Program-made: the position numbers and the translations under genes | Assembly (NCBI GenBank): GCA_022843585.1 | Contig: JALHNJ010000001.1 | Span: forward strand, 1,302,001-1,366,000 | DNA: 64,000 bases | Source: Chitinophagaceae bacterium | GTDB taxonomy: Bacteria > Bacteroidota > Bacteroidia > Chitinophagales > Chitinophagaceae | Direction of reading: 5' to 3' | Shown: positions 10,861 through 17,888 of the stretch, in pieces | How the letters are laid out: each line of letters begins with the position of its first letter | Position numbering within the stretch: position 1 is the stretch's first letter | The notes under the pieces: generated by a model | The model's input: only the letters and a program-made list of their open reading frames with translations | Told to the model about the DNA's origin: nothing | Database searches by the model: none

Positions 10861-11904
10861 CTAATGAGTATTGTCTTGCAGCGAGTTTACAAGGCTAAAA
10901 ATATCCATAAAATTGCCAGGAGAGTGACCAGCATAGGAGTTAGCCAGTTTTTCTTTCCATTGATTAAGTTGGTGCATACAATCATCATCTTGTTCTTCGC
11001 CAGATACGCAACAAATAAGATCGCCTAGTTTTTTTGACATACGGATGATATTGCCGTCAGGTGTCATTAACATTATATAGCGGCTGTTAATATTGTTGTT
11101 ATTGGTTATTGGCTCTTCATCAGGAACATCAAACATGTCCCCCAGACCTCGTGTAGTGCCAGTGCTAAGCGCATTATTAAAATAAAATGCAGCAGCCATA
11201 TCCATTTTTGCAGATACAGGCTTATCTAATTTAGCATACGTTTTTTTACTTGCTTCAAGCGCAGCATCATTCCGAACTTCTTCGGCATCAGCTATAACTT
11301 CAGGAGTATCAAAACTGGTTGTTTCTTCTTTTACAGGAGGAACTATAGAATTTATTTTTTCAGGAACAGGAGTTGATCCTTTTACGATTTCACCATTATC
11401 ATCATTGCCTTTGTTTTTAAATAATTGCAATGCACTAAAAGCAATTAACCCAATGATGGAAGCAGCGGCAGCGTATCTGATGAATGGAGAAAGTCTTCTG
11501 CGATCAGGTACTGCGGCTTCATGTACTTCATCTAACTCGGCCACAATTTTATTCCAAGCAGTAGCAGGAGGAGCAACTTGGATGTTTTGAAGTCGTTCAG
11601 CAATCTTATTAATTAATGGAGATTCGTCAAGGTTAGCCGCAATACTTTCCCAGATGCCAGCTGGTGGCACCACTTGTATATTGGTTAATTTGGAACTTAC
11701 ATTTTGAAAATGTGCTGCTTCATCCAGTTCAGCAGCAATAGTTGCCCAAATACCGGCTGGTGCGGCAATTTGTATATTATAAAGTTTGGAAGATAAATTT
11801 TTAGAAAGCTCAACTTCGTCTAATTCAGCGGCAATGTTTTCCCAAACTTCTGTTGGAGGAGGTACTTCATAGTTGTACATTTTATGTGACAATCCGCTAC
11901 TCAT
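10861..11904 (-). CDS. Anti-sigma-like membrane protein with four 32-residue repeats
   Basis: This 347-residue protein starts on the stop codon of the ECF sigma gene (TAATG), so it is the natural candidate for that sigma factor's antagonist. The N-terminal cytoplasmic part holds four repeats of exactly 32 residues, with conserved Trp at 21, 53, 85 and 117 in a P(P/A)AxxWxxIAAELDE motif. A single membrane helix follows at about 143-164 (YAAAASIIGLIAFSALQLF). The C-terminal part would be periplasmic and contains a Gly/Asp/Cys segment (LICCVSGEEQDDDC). No zinc anti-sigma HxxxCxxC motif is seen. The anti-sigma role is inferred from context and topology. Confidence 0.72.
   Translation of the reverse strand: MSSGLSHKMYNYEVPPPTEVWENIAAELDEVELSKNLSSKLYNIQIAAPAGIWATIAAELDEAAHFQNVSSKLTNIQVVPPAGIWESIAANLDESPLINKIAERLQNIQVAPPATAWNKIVAELDEVHEAAVPDRRRLSPFIRYAAAASIIGLIAFSALQLFKNKGNDDNGEIVKGSTPVPEKINSIVPPVKEETTSFDTPEVIADAEEVRNDAALEASKKTYAKLDKPVSAKMDMAAAFYFNNALSTGTTRGLGDMFDVPDEEPITNNNNINSRYIMLMTPDGNIIRMSKKLGDLICCVSGEEQDDDCMHQLNQWKEKLANSYAGHSPGNFMDIFSLVNSLQDNTH
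11527..11892 (-). repeat. Four in-frame 96-nt (32-aa) repeats in the anti-sigma-like gene
   Basis: Residues 5-30, 37-62, 69-94 and 101-126 align without gaps, with a period of 32 residues. Shared positions include the KL/KM-x-N start, the P-A-x-x-W core and the I-A-A-E-L-D-E end. The copies have diverged, so this is an old duplication. Confidence 0.85.
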
Positions 11905-12482
11905 TATTTTGACTTCGTTCTTTGTTTGTCTATAAATGTTCTCACCATATCCTGCAGTATCACTTTGGCTCTCGATAGCTGCGATTTACTTGTTCCCTCG
12001 CTGATGCCCAACATATCTGCTATCTCTTTGTGTGTATATCCTTCTACCACATACATATTAAATACGGTGCGGTAGCCGGGAGACAGTTCACTTACCAATG
12101 CCAGTATATCTTTTTCTGCCAGTTCATCCAATACCGAAGTATATTTTCCTTCAATGGTATTTTCTTCTTTTTCAGTAACTGGCATCAGGTAGCGACGGCG
12201 GCGAAAATGCTCAATAGCTGTGTTCACAAAAATGCGCCGTACCCAACCTTCAAAAGAACCTTCACTACGAAAGCTGTCTAATTTTCTAAAGACCTTAATA
12301 AATCCTTCTTGTAATATATCCGCAGCTTCTTCGGAGTTGCCGGCATATCGCAGGCAAACCGCATACATCCGGGGAGAGAAGCGGCGGTACAGTTCTTCCT
12401 GCATTCGTCGGTTGCCTTCTATACATCCCTGAAGTAAGTCGCTTTCGGTAATATTTTGGTTGCGTTCTGGTGTCAAAATCAA
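11904..12482 (-). CDS. ECF RNA polymerase sigma factor
   Basis: This 192-residue sigma-70 family protein of the ECF group directs RNA polymerase to a specific regulon. Region 2 spans about residues 25-95, with AADILQEGFIKVFRKLDSF and SFEGWVRRIFVNTAIEHFRRR. Region 4 is about 130-185, with the helix-turn-helix EGYTHKEIADMLGISEGTSKSQLSRAK. It follows rdgB by 8 nt and overlaps the downstream membrane protein by 1 nt, the usual sigma/anti-sigma arrangement. Confidence 0.95.
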   Translation of the reverse strand: MILTPERNQNITESDLLQGCIEGNRRMQEELYRRFSPRMYAVCLRYAGNSEEAADILQEGFIKVFRKLDSFRSEGSFEGWVRRIFVNTAIEHFRRRRYLMPVTEKEENTIEGKYTSVLDELAEKDILALVSELSPGYRTVFNMYVVEGYTHKEIADMLGISEGTSKSQLSRAKVILQDMVRTFIDKQRTKSK

Positions 12483-12490
12483 AAGTTTAA

Positions 12491-13066
12491 TTATAAATTA
12501 TTCAAAAATGCTACCAGTTTCTCTGTAGCCTTTGCACGGTGGCTATATTGTGCCTTTTCATTCATACTCATTTCAGCAAAAGTTTTGTTGCTTCCCGCTG
12601 GTACAAACACCGGATCGTACCCAAAACCCTGGCTGCCTCTTCTTTCAGGAATTATGTGTCCTTCGCTAATTCCTTCGAACAAGGTTTCCTGCCCGTCAAT
12701 AATAAGCGAAATAACGGTTCTAAAACGGGCCGACCAATCCTTTTTCTCGGCCAAATTAATCAAAAGCTTGTCAATGTTGGCGTCAAATGAGCGGCTTTCT
12801 CCGGCATACCGGGCACTTTTTACTCCCGGCTCGCCATTTAAGGCATCTACTTCAAGACCGGTATCTTCACTAAAGCAGTTTACACCCTTCATATTGTATA
12901 TCGTTTTCGACTTTCCGGAGGCATTTTCTTCTATTGTTTCATAAGGTTCTGGGATGTCAATATCAATACCTGCTTCTTTCAATGTTACTATGTCAAGTTC
13001 GCCTGTAAGCAGTGAACGGATCTCATCTACTTTATGTTGATTATTAGTGGCAAATATCAATTGCAT
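12491..13066 (-). CDS. rdgB: XTP/dITP diphosphatase (RdgB/HAM1 family)
   Basis: This house-cleaning enzyme hydrolyses ITP, dITP and XTP to monophosphates, keeping deaminated purines out of DNA and RNA. The 191-residue protein shows FATNNQHKVDEI at the N-terminus, SEDTGLEVDALNGEPGVKSARYAG, EGHIIPERRGSQGFGYDPVFVP and MNEKAQYSHRAKA, the full family signature. It is the first gene of a likely operon with the ECF sigma factor 8 nt downstream. Confidence 0.96.
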   Translation of the reverse strand: MQLIFATNNQHKVDEIRSLLTGELDIVTLKEAGIDIDIPEPYETIEENASGKSKTIYNMKGVNCFSEDTGLEVDALNGEPGVKSARYAGESRSFDANIDKLLINLAEKKDWSARFRTVISLIIDGQETLFEGISEGHIIPERRGSQGFGYDPVFVPAGSNKTFAEMSMNEKAQYSHRAKATEKLVAFLNNL

Positions 13067-13125
13067 GTTCTTTTCAATTTAAAACGACTAAGAGATTCAA
13101 TTTTACTATTCGCAAATGCTGAGTT

Positions 13126-13173
13126 GCGAATCGAAGGATGAATGGTGCAACGCAACCGACAATTATAGTAGTA
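13126..13173. repeat. Dispersed intergenic repeat, copy A
   Basis: This 48-nt stretch aligns without gaps to 26762-26809 at 37 of 48 positions, both ending in ATAGTAGTA, and partly resembles 61171-61211. It lies between rdgB and the next minus-strand gene. Confidence 0.6.
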
Positions 13174-13197
13174 AATTACCGGCTTCAAAAAAACTAT

Positions 13198-13725
13198 TTA
13201 TAAGCTGAACAATCTTTTCAAACAAACCCAGAGTTTGCTTTTTTCTACTTTATCATTTTCAAGTCCATTTAATGATGCTGAGTATAAAAATGAATTATTG
13301 GCGAATGGTTGAATCTGGTAATGTGGAAAGCTAATGGGTAACCCAAATTGTGCCGGTTCTACATCAAACAACAAAGTAATTTTGCTTTTGAAAAAGGTAG
13401 TTAGTTCTTTATACGATACATCGGAGTAGTTAGCAAGATTTACAATGGCTACATCAGCCAAACTCAATTTGCAGGCACCGAGTATGCCGGTTAAAAATGC
13501 CAGCTGATTATCGGGCAAATAAACAGCATCGCTGCTGTTTACAACAATCAATACATTTCGTTGATTATTGCCAAGTGATTTATAGCTGATATTTTCATCT
13601 GCAATTGCTGTGGCCGCAACAGTTACAACTGGTGCTTTTTCTTTTGCTTCGGTACCATTTATTAGTGAAGATTGATATAAATCCGCCACCATCATACCCG
13701 GTAATTCAATATTATTTATATCCAT
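13198..13725 (-). CDS. Conserved protein, possible DNA polymerase III psi (HolD)-like
   Basis: This 175-residue cytosolic protein lacks a signal peptide. The middle has alternating beta strands and helices (NVLIVVNSSDAV, LADVAIVNLANY, ITLLFDVEPAQFGLP). The end, SASLNGLENDKVEKSKLWVC (149-168), resembles the C-terminal segment of E. coli HolD, which I recall as containing SPALTDL...ALW. This suggests a uracil-glycosylase-like fold with a psi-type clamp-loader role, but it is a remote resemblance and the name is uncertain. It is alone, divergent from ilvE. Confidence 0.7.
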   Translation of the reverse strand: MDINNIELPGMMVADLYQSSLINGTEAKEKAPVVTVAATAIADENISYKSLGNNQRNVLIVVNSSDAVYLPDNQLAFLTGILGACKLSLADVAIVNLANYSDVSYKELTTFFKSKITLLFDVEPAQFGLPISFPHYQIQPFANNSFLYSASLNGLENDKVEKSKLWVCLKRLFSL

Positions 13726-13798
13726 AAAATCCTTAATAACTTGTACAAATGGGTGTTAGCTTTTTTTCGTTTCTTTGCCTGGGTAAAAATAAACTTTT

Positions 13799-14863
13799 AT
13801 GACAGCAGCCATGGATATTTCAATTACAAAAGCGGAAAGAAGCAAGCTACAGGATATAAGTCTTGAAAATATGCCATTTGGCAAGTATTTTACTGACCAC
13901 ATGCTGGAGGCTGATTATGAAAATGGCGAATGGAAAAATGTTGAAATAAAACCATATCAACCTTTGCTGCTAAGTCCTTCTGTTGCTGCTTTACATTACG
14001 GCCAGGCCATTTTTGAAGGTATTAAAGCTTATAAAGATGCGGAAGGTAATGCTTTCATTTTTCGTCCACAGGATAACTACAAACGATTTAATGCTTCCGC
14101 GGAAAGAATGCAAATGCCCGCCGTTCCTGAAGATATTTTTATGGAAGGGATGAAGCAATTGATTCAATTGGACAAAAACTGGATTCCGGATAAAGAAGAC
14201 CATTCATTATACATCAGGCCATTTATGTTTTCTTCTGATGAATTGATAGGTGTTCGTCCTTCGGATACCTATAAGTTCATGATTATACTAAGTCCTACAG
14301 GTCCTTATTATAGTGCACCAATGCGGATTTATGTAGAAGAACAATATGTAAGAGCTGTGCCGGGAGGTGTGGGCTATGCAAAAGCGGCGGGCAACTATGG
14401 TGCAGCAATGTATGCAACTGCAGAAGCAAAGAAGAAAGGGTATGACCAGGTATTATGGACTGATGCTTTTGAGCATAAATACGTACAGGAATGTGGTACC
14501 ATGAATGTGTTTTTCATAATTGGTAACACGGCAATTACACCATCACTTGACCAGGGAACAATATTGGACGGGGTGACCCGCCAAAGCACTATTACTTTAT
14601 TGAAGGAAATGGGTTTTACGGTAGAAGAAAAGGAGCTGAGTATTGATGACATTATAGAAGCATACAAAGCTAATTTGCTATACGAAGTATTTGGAACGGG
14701 TACAGCTGCTACCATTTCTTTAATAAAAGAATTGCGCTACAAAGACTTTGTAATGAAGTTTGATGTGGAGAATTGGAAGACCGCCCCGACCGTAAAAAAA
14801 TGGTTAACTGACATTAGAGAAGGAAGAAGAGAGGATAAGTATAATTGGATGCAGAAAATATAA
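13799..14863 (+). CDS. ilvE: Branched-chain amino acid aminotransferase
   Basis: This PLP enzyme of fold class IV interconverts Leu, Ile and Val with their 2-oxo acids in the cytosol. The 354-residue length and the motifs ALHYGQAIFEGIKAYK, IFRPQDNYKRFNASAERM, YIRPFMFSSDELIGVRPS, GGVGYAKAAGNYGAAM, LWTDAFEHKYVQECGTMNVFF and LDGVTRQSTITL fit the larger bacterial and eukaryotic-type BCAT group. MDISITK at codon 5 is an alternative start. No leader peptide or attenuator is visible upstream. Confidence 0.96.
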   Translation: MTAAMDISITKAERSKLQDISLENMPFGKYFTDHMLEADYENGEWKNVEIKPYQPLLLSPSVAALHYGQAIFEGIKAYKDAEGNAFIFRPQDNYKRFNASAERMQMPAVPEDIFMEGMKQLIQLDKNWIPDKEDHSLYIRPFMFSSDELIGVRPSDTYKFMIILSPTGPYYSAPMRIYVEEQYVRAVPGGVGYAKAAGNYGAAMYATAEAKKKGYDQVLWTDAFEHKYVQECGTMNVFFIIGNTAITPSLDQGTILDGVTRQSTITLLKEMGFTVEEKELSIDDIIEAYKANLLYEVFGTGTAATISLIKELRYKDFVMKFDVENWKTAPTVKKWLTDIREGRREDKYNWMQKI

Positions 14864-14967
14864 GTATTGATTTAGAAGCAGTTCGGTAAGATTCTGCGAA
14901 GAAAAGGGCTATCCAAACCTCTTTTATCCCCAAAATATTCAAAACTTCAAAATGAGACATCATTTTT

Positions 14968-14998
14968 TTGGATATTAGACCCTTCGCCGTTACCTTTG
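14968..14998 (+). promoter_or_regulatory. Promoter of rpsL-rpsG
   Basis: TTG at 14968-14970, 20 nt of spacer, then TACCTTTG at 14991-14998 is an exact match to the Bacteroidota housekeeping promoter. It predicts a 5' UTR of about 20 nt before the rpsL ATG at 15023. Confidence 0.8.
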
Positions 14999-15022
14999 CC
15001 GTCCCAAAAATAAAGGTTCATA

Positions 15023-15403
15023 ATGCCTACTATTCAACAGTTAGTAAGAAAAGGAAGAGAGATAATCAGAGCCAAAAGCAAATCAAGAGCTTTGGACCAG
15101 TGCCCGCAGCGTCGTGGTGTATGTACTCGTGTATATACAACTACGCCTAAAAAGCCAAACTCTGCTCTTCGTAAAGTTGCCAAAGTTCGTTTAACCAACA
15201 AAGTGGAAGTAATCGCTTACATTCCGGGAGAAGGTCATAACCTGCAGGAGCACTCAATAGTATTGATCCGTGGCGGTCGTGTAAAAGACTTACCGGGTGT
15301 ACGTTACCATATCGTTCGTGGTTCTTTAGATACGGCTGGTGTAAAAGACAGGAAGAAGAGCCGTTCTAAATACGGAACGAAGAAAGAAAAAGCGAAAAAA
15401 TAA
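15023..15403 (+). CDS. rpsL: 30S ribosomal protein S12
   Basis: S12 is the decoding-centre protein of the small subunit and the target of streptomycin-resistance mutations. The 126-residue sequence has [13 protein letters not shown], the [18 protein letters not shown] loop with its Lys, the EGHNLQEHS segment, and the GVRYHIVRG end. The start is unambiguous. It is followed after 82 nt by rpsG. Confidence 0.99.
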   Translation: MPTIQQLVRKGREIIRAKSKSRALDQCPQRRGVCTRVYTTTPKKPNSALRKVAKVRLTNKVEVIAYIPGEGHNLQEHSIVLIRGGRVKDLPGVRYHIVRGSLDTAGVKDRKKSRSKYGTKKEKAKK

Positions 15404-15485
15404 TTCAATCATACAATTTGTACTGAGTAAAGTTTTAATACTTGAAGAAATTCAGCTACAGCAGATACTTTAAAAATTAACATTC

Positions 15486-15953
15486 ATGCGGAAAGCACAA
15501 GCCAAGAAACTCCCTTTAGCTCCAGACCCAAAGTTTAACGACAAACTGGTTACCCGTTTTGTAAATAACCTGATGTGGGAAGGAAAGAAAAGTGGTGCAT
15601 TCAATATATTTTATGATGCGTTGGATAAAGTAGCTAAACAAACCAATGAAGATGGATACGAGGTTTGGAAAAGAGCTTTGGCCAATGTAACTCCGGGTGT
15701 TGAGGTTCGTAGCCGCCGTATTGGTGGTGCTACTTTCCAAATTCCTGCTGAGGTTCGTCAGGACAGAAAAGTTTCCCTGAGCATTAAATGGCTTATTCGC
15801 TATAGCCGTGACCGTAACGGACGTAGCATGGCTGATAAATTAGCTGGTGAGATCGTTGCAGCAAGCAAAGGTGAAGGTGCAGCATTCAAAAAGAAAGAAG
15901 ATACCCATCGTATGGCTGAAGCCAACAAGGCTTTTGCTCACTTCAGGGTATAA
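15486..15953 (+). CDS. rpsG: 30S ribosomal protein S7
   Basis: S7 binds the 3' domain of 16S rRNA and starts assembly of the head of the small subunit. The 155-residue protein starts [17 protein letters not shown] and carries [34 protein letters not shown] and the C-terminal [15 protein letters not shown] strong terminator follows 24 nt downstream, so fusA, which often comes next, is not in this operon. Confidence 0.99.
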   Translation: MRKAQAKKLPLAPDPKFNDKLVTRFVNNLMWEGKKSGAFNIFYDALDKVAKQTNEDGYEVWKRALANVTPGVEVRSRRIGGATFQIPAEVRQDRKVSLSIKWLIRYSRDRNGRSMADKLAGEIVAASKGEGAAFKKKEDTHRMAEANKAFAHFRV

Positions 15954-15976
15954 AAGATACAAGAACACATATCCTC

Positions 15977-16012
15977 AAAGCCATTCGTTTTTTTAGCGGA
16001 TGGCTTTTTTGG
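15977..16012 (+). terminator. Intrinsic terminator after rpsG
   Basis: An 11-bp stem (15977-15987 with 15997-16007, one G-T pair) closes a 9-nt loop and ends in a run of T. Confidence 0.87.
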
Positions 16013-16029
16013 TTTTAGGAACCATGCAT

Positions 16030-17724
16030 TTATAAAGAGCTATTATTCTTTTTTAAAAATGACTTAGCATTTTCAAGTTCGGGCCTATTAGAACCTGATG
16101 CAATTGCAATCAATTGCCTGTAATAACTAACAGCCTTATCATTGTTATTAATTCTTTCACTGGTAATCGCAGCTCCATATAATGCATTAAATCTATTTGG
16201 TTGTTTTTTCAACACTGCTTCATACATGGTTAATGCTTCAGTAAATTTATTTACTTGTAATAACATATTAGCTAATAACTCTCTTGCAGGTAATACTTCC
16301 CCAGGAGTGACGGCATGCTTTTCTGTTTTATCTTCCATATCAGCAGCACTATTCATCAGCTTTAATGCTTCCACATTTTTGCCTTCTTTTAATAATATCC
16401 AGGCTTCTCCAATTGTCTTTTGAATTTGCAACTGGTTGGCTTTGTATAAATCTTTTTGTTCAGTAAGTTTATTTTGTAACTCCGATAGTTTTTTTAATTC
16501 ATTCCTGGCAGAATCAATATTGCCAATGTTAACAGAACCCATTAACCGGGCAAAATGAATAATACCTTCTTGCCAGGGATAATTTTCCCATGGAACTATT
16601 GTTGCATGTGGCAAAATGGCTGCCGCCTCTTTCCACATTTTATTTTCCAATACATAGCGGGAAGGAATGGAAGCGAAGGCATAGGCAACTTTAAAATTTA
16701 CCGGAAAAACATCTTGAAATGAATTCAGGTAATCCCATTGTTGTTTTGCTGAGTTATTATCTCCCTTTTGCAGATATGCATACACTAAATAATCAAGGGC
16801 ATGCAATTCTTCATCCCAATGACCTTTCATACCTGTATTTTCAGCATAGCATTTTGCAGAAGCAGCAGCAATGCGATTAGAATTTATACATTCATCCCAA
16901 AGTCCTAGTCGTGTAAAAATATGAGAGGGCATATGTTGTGCATGTGCAGATGCCGGAGCAACCGATGCATATTTTCTCGCTGCTTCTAAACCTAATGATG
17001 CAAGCTCCGGAGAATCGTAAGTATGAATAATATAATGAACAATGCCGGGGTGATTGGGTTCTCCCGGATAAAGTGCATTTAAAATTGCGGCAGCTTTTTT
17101 TTGATTTTTATATGACTTGTCAGTTGGGTCTGCCGTTCCATCGAGAGCTAAGGCATAAAAAATGGCAGCTTCTTTTTCGGCAGGGTCTTCTGTATAAATT
17201 TTTTCCATTGCTTTTTCATAGTTGATATTTCGGGTAGCATGGGTAGTTGATTTCCAATCTTTATAAAATGTAGCAATAGCTTCAATGTAAGTTGTTTCAA
17301 TTTTTGATTTTGGTGAAAGGGATTGTGCAATAGCGATTGCTTTAGCCCCTTTTTCAAGTTCGCCTTCTGTTGGTGGAGCCCAAAGTGGGTGATAGTTGGA
17401 CATGGCTACTCCCCAGTATGCCATCGCACAGGTTGGATCCTCGTCTATGACTTTTGCAAATACTTTTTCTGCTTCATCGTATTCAAAAGAATGAAGCAAT
17501 GCAAGGGCAAGATTGAAATCTTTTTTTACTTTCTCACTGCAGGAACTTACAAACGCAACGGAACCAAATTCTTTGTCAGGCGGGCCACACAATACAACAT
17601 CGCCTCGTTTGAGGTTAATGGAATTTATAGTTTCTTCTTTCGGCCCGGTATTTTTTTCTTTGCATGATGCGAACATCAGTAGGTAGAAAAAAATAAAGGG
17701 AGTACCCTGTGTAATTTTTTTCAT
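16030..17724 (-). CDS. TPR repeat lipoprotein
   Basis: This 564-residue protein begins with a lipoprotein signal ending FASC (Cys at about residue 21), so it is probably anchored to a membrane on the periplasmic side. It contains several TPR units: near 60-110 (DFNLALALLHSFEYDEAEKVF, CAMAYWGVAMSNYHPLW), and again in the last 110 residues (FTEALTMYEAVLKKQPNRFNALYGAA). The middle has conserved HPGIVHYIIHTYDSPELASLGLEAARKYA and HAQHMPSHIFTRLGLWDE segments, rich in His, typical of a family spread across many phyla. Its biochemical role is unknown. It is a single gene convergent with rpsG. Confidence 0.82.
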   Translation of the reverse strand: MKKITQGTPFIFFYLLMFASCKEKNTGPKEETINSINLKRGDVVLCGPPDKEFGSVAFVSSCSEKVKKDFNLALALLHSFEYDEAEKVFAKVIDEDPTCAMAYWGVAMSNYHPLWAPPTEGELEKGAKAIAIAQSLSPKSKIETTYIEAIATFYKDWKSTTHATRNINYEKAMEKIYTEDPAEKEAAIFYALALDGTADPTDKSYKNQKKAAAILNALYPGEPNHPGIVHYIIHTYDSPELASLGLEAARKYASVAPASAHAQHMPSHIFTRLGLWDECINSNRIAAASAKCYAENTGMKGHWDEELHALDYLVYAYLQKGDNNSAKQQWDYLNSFQDVFPVNFKVAYAFASIPSRYVLENKMWKEAAAILPHATIVPWENYPWQEGIIHFARLMGSVNIGNIDSARNELKKLSELQNKLTEQKDLYKANQLQIQKTIGEAWILLKEGKNVEALKLMNSAADMEDKTEKHAVTPGEVLPARELLANMLLQVNKFTEALTMYEAVLKKQPNRFNALYGAAITSERINNNDKAVSYYRQLIAIASGSNRPELENAKSFLKKNNSSL

Positions 17725-17841
17725 GTTTGCTTTTTTATTAATAATAATAAAATGCTATTGAAGCGAAAAGCTTTATCCAGGTGGGAATAACAGTACTATT
17801 GCTTGTATGCCATACTAAATTTAAGAAATATCTCTTACATA

Positions 17842-17870
17842 AGAAACCCCGGCCATCGCCAGGGTTTCTC
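17842..17870 (-). terminator. Possible terminator of the S9 peptidase gene
   Basis: AGAAACCC (17842-17849) pairs with GGGTTTCT (17862-17869) around a 12-nt loop, 19 nt past the stop on the minus strand. The following T tract is weak. Confidence 0.5.
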
Positions 17871-17888
17871 TATCAAAAATCATTTTTA

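Noticed and set aside
12456-12944. 162-codon open frame on the plus strand
   Set aside because: It is the reverse shadow of rdgB and part of the sigma gene, with no family pattern.
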